From the NCBI RefSeq assembly GCF_031085175.1, contig NZ_JAVHUY010000063.1, forward strand, positions 1 to 53,154: DNA of 53,154 bases. The letters are read 5' to 3'. A program made the translations under genes and the position numbers. Source of the stretch: Phytohabitans maris (GTDB lineage Bacteria > Actinomycetota > Actinomycetes > Mycobacteriales > Micromonosporaceae). The notes below the pieces were generated by a model, which searched no databases, had not been told where the DNA came from, and worked only from the letters and a program-made list of their open reading frames with translations. Below, piece by piece: positions 9,055 to 18,209 of the stretch; position 1 is the stretch's first letter; every line of letters starts with the position of its first letter.

Positions 9055-9401
9055 CCTCCTCCCCGGGGGCCGCCCGCCTGCGCTCGCTGACGACCGCCGC
9101 CGAACGGGGCGACGCGGCCGCGCTGGCCGCGCTTGCCGAGGCGCTGTTCTGCGCGGCGCTGCAACCGTCGGACCAGCCGACCGCCGAACAGGTGCGGGCG
9201 GCCATCGGCGAGGTGGTGCACCGCTGCGACGGCGACCAGCGGACCTGCGCGTGCGACCTGGCCGAACGGTACGGCGCGGACCCGGAGCGGGCCCGCGACC
9301 GGATGAGCTGGTGCCGCAACGTGGTAACCGTGACCTACTGCGTGACCGGCGACCCGGGCGACAGCGCGTACCTGCGCGCCCTCTTCTGGCGCCGCGCCTG
9401 A
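9051..9401 (+). CDS. Small unknown protein with a cysteine-containing motif
   Basis: A 116-residue protein, start ATG overlapping the previous stop. The N-terminal half is an Ala-rich helix; the C-terminal half contains VHRCDGDQRTCACDLAERYG and later MSWCRNVVTVTYCVTG. Short actinobacterial proteins with a similar CDGD...CA.D.AE.YG segment are familiar to me but have no assigned function. Five cysteines in 116 residues is unusual here and could mean metal binding or disulfides. A strong hairpin follows the stop. Confidence 0.65.
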   Translation: MTSSPGAARLRSLTTAAERGDAAALAALAEALFCAALQPSDQPTAEQVRAAIGEVVHRCDGDQRTCACDLAERYGADPERARDRMSWCRNVVTVTYCVTGDPGDSAYLRALFWRRA

Positions 9402-9407
9402 GCAACG

Positions 9408-9439
9408 GATCCAGGGGAAGCCACGGCTCCCCCTGGATC
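9408..9439. terminator. Bidirectional terminator hairpin between convergent genes
   Basis: GATCCAGGGG (9408-9417) pairs perfectly with CCCCTGGATC (9430-9439), and GCC/GGC inside the loop extend the stem. It lies between the stop of the plus-strand unit (9401) and the stop of the minus-strand Liv operon (9454). There is no U-tract, as is common in actinobacteria. Confidence 0.65.
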
Positions 9440-9453
9440 GCGACGCCCCGCCG

Positions 9454-10632
9454 CTACTCGAACTTCTTGACCACCTTGATCTGTTCGCCGTCGACCTGGC
9501 CGACGTACTGCTGGTGCAGGCACTGGTGCTGTGCGTCGCACTCGTACGAGCCGACCAGCGTCTTGATGCCGTTGAAGCCGGTGAAGCCCTTCAGCGCCTT
9601 CAGGTAGTCCGACACGTCGTCCGGGTCCGTCGACTTCGTGCTGTCGATCGCGGACGCGACCGCGAGCACCGCGTCGTGCATCTCGGCTGTGTTGTCGGCC
9701 GGCTTGACCGCCCCGGTCACCGCCTCGTACCAGGCCTTCTGCTCGGGCGTACGCACGGTCGGGTCCCACACGCTCTCGGTCATGATGGTCACGTACGTGC
9801 CCTGCGCCATGTCCCACGGGATCGTGGAGCCGAACGCCCCGGTGAGCGCCGCCGCGCCGATGACCTTCGGCGGGGTGCTGGTCTGCTTGGCGATCTCCGA
9901 GTACATCAGCTTTCCGGTCTGCGCGTTGAGCAGTGCCACCATAAGCACGTCCGGCTTGCCCGCCAGGATCTTCGTGACCTGCGCGGAGACGTCGTTGTCG
10001 GTGGCGTTGATGTACTGGGTCTCCACGATCTGTGCGCCGCCCTGCTGGAGCAGCGGGGTTACCAGGTCGCCGTACCCCTTGCCGAACGCGGTCGAGTCGA
10101 GCAGCAGCGCCACCTTCTCGGCCCGCAGGTCCTGCAGCGCGTACTGCACCTGGTGCTCGGCCGTCTCGTCGTCGGGGATGTTGAAGCTGAACGTGTACGG
10201 GTTCTTCGTCTTGTCGAGGTTGTTCGCCGTGCTGGCCGTGCCGATCATGCTGATCGTCTTGGCCTTCAGGAAGACCGGCGAGGCGGCCAGGTTCTGCTGG
10301 GTGATCGAGTAGCCCACGACGAACGGCACGTCGGCCTGGGTGAACTTGCGGGCCGCCGCCTGCGCCGTGGCCGCCGTGGCGCCGATGTCGACGACCTCGG
10401 CCTTGAGCTTGCGGCCGCCGAGCACGCCACCCTTGTCGTTGACCTGTTTGATGGCGTACTCGATGCTTTTCTGGATGCTGTCGTTGGCGAGCGGGCCGGT
10501 CAGCGCGGCGGCGATGCCGATCGTGATGTCGCCGCCGTCGCCGGAGGCGGCGTCGCTCTCCCCACCGCAGGCGGCCAGCGGTCCGGCGGCGAGCAGCAGA
10601 CCCGCCACCCCGGCGTGGAACCATCGTCTCAT
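9454..10632 (-). CDS. Branched-chain-amino-acid-type ABC substrate-binding lipoprotein (LivK family)
   Basis: A 392-residue periplasmic-binding-protein-like lipoprotein that captures the substrate outside the membrane. The signal peptide ends in a lipobox LAAC with Cys22. DITIGIAAALTGPLANDS and INQxG-like VNDKGGVLGGRKL are LivJ/LivK hallmarks. It is the last gene of a minus-strand operon and starts 22 bp after the LivF-type ATPase, with AAGGA 7 bases before the ATG. LivK-family proteins bind amino acids, amides, urea, aromatic acids or other small carboxylates, so specificity is open. The catabolic setting makes a carboxylate plausible. Confidence 0.9.
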   Translation of the reverse strand: MRRWFHAGVAGLLLAAGPLAACGGESDAASGDGGDITIGIAAALTGPLANDSIQKSIEYAIKQVNDKGGVLGGRKLKAEVVDIGATAATAQAAARKFTQADVPFVVGYSITQQNLAASPVFLKAKTISMIGTASTANNLDKTKNPYTFSFNIPDDETAEHQVQYALQDLRAEKVALLLDSTAFGKGYGDLVTPLLQQGGAQIVETQYINATDNDVSAQVTKILAGKPDVLMVALLNAQTGKLMYSEIAKQTSTPPKVIGAAALTGAFGSTIPWDMAQGTYVTIMTESVWDPTVRTPEQKAWYEAVTGAVKPADNTAEMHDAVLAVASAIDSTKSTDPDDVSDYLKALKGFTGFNGIKTLVGSYECDAQHQCLHQQYVGQVDGEQIKVVKKFE

Positions 10633-10654
10633 AGCACTGTCCTTAATGGAGTAG

Positions 10655-11410
<756 letters not shown>

Positions 11411-11416
<6 letters not shown>

Positions 11417-11577
11417 GGCCGTCCTCGCTTCGCTCCGGGCGGCCACGAGACTCCCAACGCACAGCGCCCTATGATTCGCTCGCTACGCTCACTCATGGCC
11501 GTCCTCGCCTCGCTCCGGGCGGCCACGAGACTCCCAACGCACCGCACCCAATGATTCGCTCGCTACGCTCACTCATG
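11411..11577. repeat. 80-bp tandem direct repeat, two copies plus a short third start
   Basis: Unit 1 is 11411-11490 and unit 2 is 11491-11570, 76 of 80 bases identical, followed by ACTCATG again at 11571-11577. On the minus strand each unit carries ATGAGTGAGCGTAGCGAGCG and GGAGCGAAGCGAGG, small dyad-rich motifs that I associate with Micromonosporaceae intergenic repeats. The repeat splits the Liv operon between the LivM-LivG and LivF genes. Confidence 0.9.
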
Positions 11578-13356
11578 TCAGACCCCCAGGTACGCGTCGA
11601 TGACGGCCTTGTCCTCGCGTACGTCGGCCGGGGCGCCGTGCCCGATGACCGCGCCGAAGTCGAGGACGGTGACCCGGTCGGCGACGCCCATGACCACGTT
11701 CATGGAGTGCTCGACCAGGAGGATGCCCATGCCGAGGCCGGCGAGCCGGCGCAGCAGGTCGACGAGCGCGTCCTGCTCGATCGCGGTCAGCCCGGCGGCC
11801 GGCTCGTCCAGCAGCAGGAAGCGCGGGTCGAGCGCGAGCGCGCGGGCCAGCTCGGCGCGGCGCTGGTTGCCGAAGCCGAGCGACTTGGCCGGCACCGCCT
11901 CGAACGGGCCGATGCCGACCACGTCGACGACCAGCTCCACCCACGCCTTGCCGCGTACGTCCGGGAACGCGCGTCCCAGCGCGCCCGGCGTGCGGCTGCG
12001 GTGGTCGGCGGTCACCTGGACGTTCTCGTAGACCGGGAGGTCGGCGAAGAGCCGCCCGTTCTGGTAGGTGCGGGCGGTGCCGGAGGTGGCCCGCTGCGCC
12101 GGCCCGAGGCGGTCGATCCGCCGGCCGTCGAGCGTGATGGCGCCACTGTCCGCTGTGTACACACCGGAGAGCACGTTGATGAACGTGGACTTGCCGGAGC
12201 CGTTCGGGCCGATGAGCGCGTGGATCTGGCCGGCCTCGATCGTGAGGTCGACGCCGCGCAGCGCGCGCACGCCGCCGAACGACTTGACGACGCCCGTGGC
12301 GGCGAGGCTTCCGGCCGGCGCGTGCCCGTTGGCCGACGGGTCCACCGGGCGTGGCTCGCGCGGCGCCGGCGTGCGCGGTGGGATCGGCTCGACGAGGTGC
12401 TTGAGCGCGGGCACCCGGCCCGCGAGGGGGCGCAGGCCGCCGACGATGCCGACCGGGCTCACCAGCGCACCGAAGACGATCACCAGGCCGAACATCAGCT
12501 GGCTGTACGCGTGGTACTCGGTCAGGTACTCGTTGGCGGTCTGCAGCAGCGCGGCGCCGACGATCGCCCCGATCACGCTGCCCGACCCGCCGATCACCAG
12601 CATCGCGATGGTGACCACCGCGAGGTCGAGCGCGAACGCGGTCGGGTCGATGAACGCGAGCGTGTGCGCGAACAGGCTGCCGGCCACCGAGGCGAAGACC
12701 GCCTGGAGGACGAAGGCGAGGTTGAGCGCGCCGTTCACCTTGACGCCGCTGCCCAGCGCGGCCAGGTGGTCCTCGCGGATCGCCCGGAACTCGCGGCCGC
12801 GCTTGCCGCGCAGGATCGCTGAGGCCACGACCGCGAGCGCGACGAGGACGAGGATGTTGACGATCGTGTTCTTGGCGACCGTGTCGGCCTCGAAGCCGCC
12901 CACGCCGAACGACGGGATCGCCGCGATGCCGTCCACCCCGTTGGTGATGCCGGGGTACGCGAGCAGCAGCCCGCCGAAGATCTGCACCAGCGCGAGCGTG
13001 GCGATCGCCAGGTATATCTCGCTGACCCGGAGGGTCAGCAGCGCGAAAAGCGCCCCGACCGCCGCCGAGATGGCCGCGCCGACCGCCATCGCGGTCAGCG
13101 GCGCCATCTCGCGCGCGGTCGTGAGATAGGCGGTCGCGTAGGCGCCGACGCCCATGAAGGCGGCGTGGCCCATCGTGAACATGCCCGACGCGCCCTGGGC
13201 GAAGTTGAGTCCCACGGTGCAGAGCGCGTACGTGGCCATCAGGCCGACGGCCGCGAGCCAGCGCTGGTCGCCGGTGAGCGCGGCGACCGCGACCAGCGCG
13301 ACCACGCCGACCGCGAGGGGTGCGGCGAACGGGTTGTGCAGCAGCCGGTACGTCAT
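11578..13356 (-). CDS. LivM-LivG fusion: ABC permease joined to ATP-binding domain
   Basis: A 592-residue single polypeptide carrying both a permease and an ATPase. Residues ~1-330 are a LivM-type membrane domain with about 8-9 hydrophobic helices and GLNFAQGASGMFTMGHAAFMG. After a Pro-rich linker (PIPPRTPAPREPRPVDPSANG) comes a LivG-type ATPase: Walker A GPNGSGKS with Lys389, signature GFGNQRRAELARAL, Walker B FLLLDEPAAGL, and the LivG-like ending VIDAYLGV. The start ATG overlaps the LivH stop (ATGA). Fused LivM-LivG proteins are known in actinobacteria and fix a 1:1 stoichiometry. Longer upstream reading of this frame runs through the LivH gene and is not credible. Confidence 0.92.
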   Translation of the reverse strand: MTYRLLHNPFAAPLAVGVVALVAVAALTGDQRWLAAVGLMATYALCTVGLNFAQGASGMFTMGHAAFMGVGAYATAYLTTAREMAPLTAMAVGAAISAAVGALFALLTLRVSEIYLAIATLALVQIFGGLLLAYPGITNGVDGIAAIPSFGVGGFEADTVAKNTIVNILVLVALAVVASAILRGKRGREFRAIREDHLAALGSGVKVNGALNLAFVLQAVFASVAGSLFAHTLAFIDPTAFALDLAVVTIAMLVIGGSGSVIGAIVGAALLQTANEYLTEYHAYSQLMFGLVIVFGALVSPVGIVGGLRPLAGRVPALKHLVEPIPPRTPAPREPRPVDPSANGHAPAGSLAATGVVKSFGGVRALRGVDLTIEAGQIHALIGPNGSGKSTFINVLSGVYTADSGAITLDGRRIDRLGPAQRATSGTARTYQNGRLFADLPVYENVQVTADHRSRTPGALGRAFPDVRGKAWVELVVDVVGIGPFEAVPAKSLGFGNQRRAELARALALDPRFLLLDEPAAGLTAIEQDALVDLLRRLAGLGMGILLVEHSMNVVMGVADRVTVLDFGAVIGHGAPADVREDKAVIDAYLGV

Positions 13357-14222
13357 CAGACCTTCTCCACCAGTCGGGTCCCGAACAGCCCCGCGGGCCG
13401 CACGATGAACAGGAGGATCACCAGGCCGTACACCGCGATGTTGCGGTAGTCCGGGTCGATCAGGTACGCCGCGTTGACCTCCAGCACGCCCACGACGAGG
13501 CTGCCCACCACGGCGCCGACGAGGCTGCCGAAGCCGCCGACCATCGTGCCGACCATGGCCTTGAAGACGATGACGTACCCGAGTAGCAGCGAGACGAAGA
13601 ACGACGGCGCGAGCAGAGCGCCGGCGACGCCGGCCAGCACGGCCGACCCGGCGAAGGACGCCTTCACCACGCGGGCGGTGTTGACCCCCATGATCTGGGC
13701 CGCCGTCGGGTCGTCGGCCGTCGCGCGCAGGACCAGACCCACGAAGGTGTACCGGTAAAGCAGCCACAGCCCGAGGACCACGACGACGGTGACCACCAGG
13801 ATGATGAGCTGCTGGTAGTCGAGCGCGGCGCCGAAGACGTGGATGGCCGGGCGCTTGACGAGCACGTCCATGTTCTTGTCCTGCGGTCCCCAGACGAGCT
13901 GGATGACCGCCCGGACCACGAGGCCGAGCCCGAGCGTGGCGATCGCGCCGACCAGCAGGGCCCGGCGGCGGACTGCGGGTCTGGTCAGCAGTTCGGTGCC
14001 GAGGCCGATGACGGCCATCGCGACGGCGACCAGGAGCAGGCCGAGGTACCAGGGCAGGTGCCACAGCATCGTGAACGTGTAGCCGAGGTAGGCCCCGATC
14101 GTCAGGAAGTCGCCGTGCGCGAAGTTGAAGAACCGGGTGTTGTTGAACAGGACGATGAAGCCGATGGAAACCAGCGCGTACGCGCCGCCGAGCACAATGC
14201 CGTTGATGGTGGCCTGCAGCAT
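13356..14222 (-). CDS. LivH-type ABC transporter permease
   Basis: A 288-residue membrane permease and the first gene of the minus-strand importer operon. It shows LivH signatures GIVLGGAYALVSIGFIVLF and FFNFAHGDFLTIGAYLG, and about eight hydrophobic helices to the end. I start it at ATG 14222 (MLQATINGIVLGG), where AGGAGGAAAGG lies just upstream; a start 27 bases earlier would place that ribosome binding site inside the gene. It forms the channel with the LivM half of the fusion protein. Confidence 0.92.
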   Translation of the reverse strand: MLQATINGIVLGGAYALVSIGFIVLFNNTRFFNFAHGDFLTIGAYLGYTFTMLWHLPWYLGLLLVAVAMAVIGLGTELLTRPAVRRRALLVGAIATLGLGLVVRAVIQLVWGPQDKNMDVLVKRPAIHVFGAALDYQQLIILVVTVVVVLGLWLLYRYTFVGLVLRATADDPTAAQIMGVNTARVVKASFAGSAVLAGVAGALLAPSFFVSLLLGYVIVFKAMVGTMVGGFGSLVGAVVGSLVVGVLEVNAAYLIDPDYRNIAVYGLVILLFIVRPAGLFGTRLVEKV

Positions 14223-14341
14223 GCCTTTCCTCCTGACGCCAAGGGCCACTTGCTGGTCGGTTCGGCCGCTTCGGGGCCGGTGTCCGGGTGATCACCGCCG
14301 ACATCGTTGACGTCACACTGTAGTGGCGAGATCGTTAAATG

Positions 14342-14370
14342 TGTAGAGAATTTTGGAACTATGTTGTCAG
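14342..14370 (-). promoter_or_regulatory. Candidate promoter of the first Liv operon
   Basis: On the minus strand, CTGACA (14370-14365) and TCTACA (14347-14342) are separated by 17 bases, in an AT-rich island about 120 bp upstream of the LivH start. The rest of the gap 14223-14537 holds the LivH ribosome binding site, a TGACGTCA palindrome (14308-14315) and the palindrome listed next; I see no gene in it. Confidence 0.35.
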
Positions 14371-14421
14371 CTGCGCCGGCCTCGTCCCAGTCGCATCACG
14401 TCCCCGCCGATCCGTGGATGT

Positions 14422-14437
14422 TTCGAGAATTCTCAAA
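14422..14437. promoter_or_regulatory. AT-rich palindrome, possible operator
   Basis: GAGAATTCTC (14425-14434) is a perfect palindrome extended by TT/AA outside one mismatched pair. GAGAATT occurs again at 14346-14352 in the candidate Liv promoter. The pair may be sites for a regulator of the Liv operon; which one is unknown. Confidence 0.3.
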
Positions 14438-14537
14438 CCGTAACCTCGGCGTACGGCGTAGTCAACGGGACCGGGGCAGCCCGACGCCCCCGATCCCCGG
14501 TCGTGGGACCTACCCGGCGGTGAAGCGCCGGGCGTCG

Positions 14538-14885
14538 TCAGGCGCGGCGGGCCTCGGCGGCGGCGATGAGCTCGTCGAGCCGGGCGAGGGCGGCGTTCAG
14601 CTCGTCGACCCGCTGCTGGATGCGGGCCCGCTCGGCCGTGAGCATGGCCCGCTGCTCGCCGGTGGTGGTGCCGGTGTCGACGCACGGGAGGAGCTCGGCG
14701 ATGCGGCGGCTGGGCAGGCCGGCGGCGTAGAGCTGCTGGAAGAAGCGGACCCGGTCGACGGCCGCCTCGTCGTACTCGCGCTGACCGCCGCGGCTGCGCT
14801 CGGAGGTGAGCAGGCCCTGCTCCTCGTAGTAGCGCAGCGCGCGCACGCTCACCCCGGCGCGCTTGGCGGCCTCGCCGATCCGCAC
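14538..14885 (-). CDS. MerR family transcriptional regulator
   Basis: A 115-residue MerR-type regulator. MRIGEAAKRAGVSVRALRYYEEQGLL is the helix-turn-helix and first wing, GQREYDEAAVDRVRFFQQL the second helix pair. A dimerising coiled coil occupies about residues 75-110 (RARIQQRVDELNAALARLDEL). The short C-terminus after the coil contains no ligand domain. It is transcribed away from an SDR oxidoreductase gene 71 bp off, and the shared gap contains dyads of the kind MerR proteins bind, so it probably controls that SDR and itself. Confidence 0.92.
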   Translation of the reverse strand: MRIGEAAKRAGVSVRALRYYEEQGLLTSERSRGGQREYDEAAVDRVRFFQQLYAAGLPSRRIAELLPCVDTGTTTGEQRAMLTAERARIQQRVDELNAALARLDELIAAAEARRA

Positions 14886-14918
14886 GGCAACCCTCCGGTG
14901 TAATCGCGGTCACGGTAC

Positions 14919-14951
14919 TTGACTCTGACGTCAACGGTAGGTTCTACCGTT
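14919..14951. promoter_or_regulatory. Divergent MerR/SDR operator with two dyads
   Basis: TTGAC (14919-14923) and GTCAA (14930-14934) form one dyad that includes a -35-like TTGACT. AACGGTAG (14933-14940) and CTACCGTT (14944-14951) form a second, perfect 8-bp inverted repeat with a 3-base loop, ending 5 bases before the SDR ATG. MerR regulators bind dyads between the -35 and -10 elements, so this is a good candidate. Confidence 0.55.
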
Positions 14952-14956
14952 CGGGC

Positions 14957-15727
14957 ATGAGCATAACGAACCCGGAAGCGAACGCCGAACAGTACGCCGA
15001 GGCCGCCCGCGGCCTGCCGATCGAGGGTGCGGTCGCGCTCGTGACCGGCGCCAACCGCGGCCTGGGCCGGCACTTCGCCCAGCAGCTCGTCGAACGCGGC
15101 GCGGCCCGGGTGTACGCGACCGCCCGCCGCCCGGAAAGCGTCGACCTGGCCGGCGTCGTGCCGCTGCGCCTGGATGTCACCGACGAGGCAACCATCCGAG
15201 CCGCAGCCGCCGCGGCCGGCGACGTGACGCTGCTGGTCAACAACGCCGGGATCAGCCATTGGACCAACCTGGTGACCGGCACCCTGGACGCCATCCGGGC
15301 CGAGATGGAGACCAACTTCTGGGGGAACCTGGCCATGGTGCGCGCGTTCGCCCCGGTGCTCGCGGCCAACGGAGGCGGGGCGATCCTGAACGTCCTGTCC
15401 GCGCAGTCCTGGTTCGCCTACCCGAGCACGAACGGCTACCACGCCGCCAAGGCGGCCCAGTGGGCGCTGACCAACGCGGTCCGGATGGAACTCGCCGAGC
15501 AGGGCACGCTCGTGACCGGACTGCATCTGGGCGCGGTGGACACCGATTTCAGCGCCGCCTACGACGGACCCAAGGGCGATCCCGCCGACGCCGTCCGCGC
15601 CGGCCTCGACGGAATCGCGGCCGGCGCCATCGAGGTGCTCGCCGACGACTGGAGCGCGCACGTCAAGCGGTCCCTGGCCGACGACCCCGCCCGCCTCTAC
15701 GCCGAGATCCGCGCCGGCGCCGTCTGA
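14957..15727 (+). CDS. Short-chain dehydrogenase/reductase (SDR)
   Basis: A 256-residue classical SDR that would oxidise an alcohol or reduce a carbonyl with NAD(P). The cofactor motif is TGANRGLG (about 34-41), followed by LLVNNAGIS, a catalytic serine in NVLSAQS and YHAAK (Tyr and Lys). An arginine after the first strand (ATARRPES) hints at NADP preference. It is divergent from and probably regulated by the adjacent MerR protein, a common arrangement for stress- or xenobiotic-induced reductases. Substrate unknown. Confidence 0.9.
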   Translation: MSITNPEANAEQYAEAARGLPIEGAVALVTGANRGLGRHFAQQLVERGAARVYATARRPESVDLAGVVPLRLDVTDEATIRAAAAAAGDVTLLVNNAGISHWTNLVTGTLDAIRAEMETNFWGNLAMVRAFAPVLAANGGGAILNVLSAQSWFAYPSTNGYHAAKAAQWALTNAVRMELAEQGTLVTGLHLGAVDTDFSAAYDGPKGDPADAVRAGLDGIAAGAIEVLADDWSAHVKRSLADDPARLYAEIRAGAV

Positions 15728-15759
15728 CGGCGACCGCCGCGCCGGCGTCCAGTTCGGAA

Positions 15760-15947
15760 CGGACGCGCAAACCAGCTCCCCGGGTAGGTCCGCGTCCGGT
15801 ATCGGATCGAAGTAGTCGCGGGACTCGACGATGAGGCCGTCGCGGACGCGCATGACGAAGACGGACCTTCGCAGACGCCGTTCACCAGGCGGAGGAAGAC
15901 CTCACGTGGACTGCTCGTGCTGGGCTTGCTTCGCGCGGGTCAGTCAT
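15760..15947 (-). pseudogene. Decayed SnoaL-like (NTF2-fold) gene
   Basis: On the minus strand an ATG at 15947 opens MTDPREAS, then the frame shifts to EVFLRLVNGVCEG, and after an internal loss another frame gives VFVMRVRDGLIVESRDYFDP. These are the beginning and end of a SnoaL-like/NTF2-fold protein (normally ~130 residues), with most of the middle missing and at least two frame changes. I read it as a remnant; the exact right and left limits are approximate. Confidence 0.6.
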
Positions 15948-16227
15948 TGCCAGGGCACGCCGACCATGCCCGCGCCTCTGCCAGAATCTCGCCCGTCTCG
16001 GCGTCGAGAATGACCGATCGCCCAGTGCCGAGCGGCGGCGGAAAGGCGTCTGCTCGCGGTGGCGATGACGGACACGCCGGCACCGGGTCCGGAGGTAGCG
16101 CAGCGACCGGCTCTCCGATGAGGACAGCCATGCTCACCGTGACGATCACCGCTACCGCACGCGGTGCACGTCCCGCTCGGCGATTGGCTGACTCCGTGGA
16201 AGGAGGATCCAGGTCGATCACAACCAC
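15940..16227 (-). CDS. Doubtful small gene with one hydrophobic segment
   Basis: A possible 95-residue product from GTG 16227. It has a hydrophobic stretch (AVAVIVTVSMAVLIG), a Pro-rich middle and a protein-like end (RSVILDAETGEILAEARAW). Its TGA overlaps the ATG of the SnoaL-like remnant, as in an old operon, which is the main argument for it. No ribosome binding site is seen and the start is arbitrary. It may be a remnant like its neighbour or chance. Confidence 0.22.
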   Translation of the reverse strand: MVVIDLDPPSTESANRRAGRAPRAVAVIVTVSMAVLIGEPVAALPPDPVPACPSSPPRADAFPPPLGTGRSVILDAETGEILAEARAWSACPGND

Positions 16228-16331
16228 AGCCGAACGGTACCCGTGGCTGGCCTCCGGCCGTTGCGCCGACTCTCCACCGAGTGCGGACGGCGGGTTTGAA
16301 CTCGGGCGCGGTTCGGGCCGTACACGTATCA

Positions 16332-18185
16332 ATGGATGTGAAAATGGTGGGTCGGGGCCGGCGCCTGGCGGCGGCGGCCGTGGTCGTGATGAGCGGGTCG
16401 TTGGCTGGCGTCGGGCCGGCTGCCGCGCCGGCGACCGCGGACGCCGCGCGGTCGCGGGCCTGCGAGCATCGCTCCAATGAGGACCGGACCGCGCCCGCGC
16501 GCGGCCGGCGGTTGATGGTCGCCGCCGCACATCCGCTGGCCGCGGCGGCGGGTTGCCGGGTGCTCGCCGGCGGTGGGATGGCGGCCGACGCGGCGATCGC
16601 GGTGCAGATGGTGCTGGCCGTCGTCGAGCCGCAGTCGTCCGGGCTGGGCGGTGGAACGCTGATCACCTATTACGACCGGCGCTCGGGACGGGTCGAGTTC
16701 TACGACGGCCTGGCCGCGGCACCCGCGGCGGTGACCGAAGGGTTGCGGACGCCCACCGCCGCGGAGATGGAGTCGCTGGGGGTCGACAGCTTCGGCGCCG
16801 CGGCCACCTACTCCGGCCGGGCGGTGGGGGTGCCGGGCACCGTCGCGGTGCTGGACCAGATCCACCAACGGCGCGGCCACGCACCCTGGAGCGGCCTGTT
16901 CGACGCCGCGGTCGACCTGGCCGAGAACGGCTTCGCGATGCCGCGGTACCTGCACGACACCATGAGCGCACCGGCCGGCGGCGTGCCGCGCTGCGACTAT
17001 CCCGATCTGGCCGCCCGGTACTGCCGGGACGGAGCACCGATACCGGTCGGCGAAACGGTTCGCAACACCGACCTCGCCGCGGTGCTGCGCGAGGTCCGCG
17101 ACGGTGGCGCCGCCGCGTTCTACGATCCGGCGGGGAGGGTCGCGCCGGCCATCGTCGAGCGGGCCGCGCGGGGGCCGTTCAAGCTCGCCGCCGACGAGAG
17201 CGGCCCAGCGGTCATTCCGAGCCTGATGACGGTCGCGGATCTCGGCGGATACCGGGCGGTCGGCCGGGAACCGCTGTGCCGGTGGGTGCTCGACCGCCAG
17301 GTGTGCACCGCGGCACCGCCTTCGTTCGGCGGGCTGAGCGTGCTGCAGCAGCTCGGGTTGCTGGAGCGGGCGGACGTGGCGGCGATGGCGCCGGACTCCC
17401 TGCTTCGCACCCACTATTCCATCGAGGCCAGCCGGCTGGCCCAGTTCGATCGGCGCCAGTACGTCGGCGACCCGGACTTCGACCCCGTCCCGGTCGCCGG
17501 TCTGCTGGCCGGCGAGTACCTGGACAGCCGGTTCGCGTTGCTGTCACCGACCACCGCGGTGCGGGAGGTCGCCCCGGGCCGGCCGGGCGGCGACGAGGGC
17601 ACCACGAGCAATGTCAGCATCGTCGACCGGGCCGGCAACGCGCTGTCCATGACCACGACGATCAACTCGTCGTTCGGCGCGCAGATCGAGGCGCGCGGCA
17701 TCGCGCTCAACAACGTGCAGGAGAACTTCACCCGGCCCGACTCGATCTCGCCCGGGCAGCGGGTGAACGGGATGGAGCCAGGCAAACGCCCGCGGACCTC
17801 GATAGCGCCCACGGTCGTCCTCGACCATGCCGGCCGTCTCGACCTGGTCGTCGGTGCGGCCGGCGGCAGCGCCATCCCCGACTACATCACCCAGGCCACG
17901 CTCGGCGTACTGGTCGACGGCCTCGACCCGCAGACCGCGATCAACCAGGGGCACTGGAGCGGTCAGGAGATCGCGAGCGACTGCGGCGGTGTCATCGGCC
18001 CGCGGTCGGAACTCGAGGAAGGCACCGCGGCCGCCGGGTTGCTCGACAGGCTCCGTGAACTGCGGCATCCGTGCGCGCGCGTGGTCGAGCTGCGCAGCGG
18101 GCTGACCGCCGTCGACGTCGACGGTCGCGGCCTGCTGTACGGCGCCGCCGATCCACGCCGCGACGGCGCCGCCGTCGGCTACTGA
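16332..18185 (+). CDS. Secreted gamma-glutamyltransferase family protein
   Basis: A 617-residue GGT that would hydrolyse or transfer the gamma-glutamyl group of glutathione-like compounds outside the cell. A twin-basic N-terminus and hydrophobic core (RRLAAAAVVVMSGSLAG) look like a signal peptide. The family N-terminal motif AAAHPLAAAAGCRVL and SGLGGGTLITYYD are present. Autoprocessing should occur before Thr424 in EGTTSNVSIVD; KRPRTSIAPTVVL and VVGAAGGSAIPDYI are the downstream substrate-binding motifs. I chose ATG 16332; 12 bases on is another ATG. No ribosome binding site is visible. TTGAAC (16296) and TACACG (16321) upstream could give a nearly leaderless mRNA. Confidence 0.9.
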   Translation: MDVKMVGRGRRLAAAAVVVMSGSLAGVGPAAAPATADAARSRACEHRSNEDRTAPARGRRLMVAAAHPLAAAAGCRVLAGGGMAADAAIAVQMVLAVVEPQSSGLGGGTLITYYDRRSGRVEFYDGLAAAPAAVTEGLRTPTAAEMESLGVDSFGAAATYSGRAVGVPGTVAVLDQIHQRRGHAPWSGLFDAAVDLAENGFAMPRYLHDTMSAPAGGVPRCDYPDLAARYCRDGAPIPVGETVRNTDLAAVLREVRDGGAAAFYDPAGRVAPAIVERAARGPFKLAADESGPAVIPSLMTVADLGGYRAVGREPLCRWVLDRQVCTAAPPSFGGLSVLQQLGLLERADVAAMAPDSLLRTHYSIEASRLAQFDRRQYVGDPDFDPVPVAGLLAGEYLDSRFALLSPTTAVREVAPGRPGGDEGTTSNVSIVDRAGNALSMTTTINSSFGAQIEARGIALNNVQENFTRPDSISPGQRVNGMEPGKRPRTSIAPTVVLDHAGRLDLVVGAAGGSAIPDYITQATLGVLVDGLDPQTAINQGHWSGQEIASDCGGVIGPRSELEEGTAAAGLLDRLRELRHPCARVVELRSGLTAVDVDGRGLLYGAADPRRDGAAVGY

Positions 18186-18209
18186 GGGCTTTCGGAGTCG
18201 GGGCGGCGC

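Noticed and set aside
13357-14316. Longer N-terminus for the LivM-LivG protein.
   Set aside because: It would run through the LivH gene in another frame; the ATGA overlap at 13356 gives the proper start.
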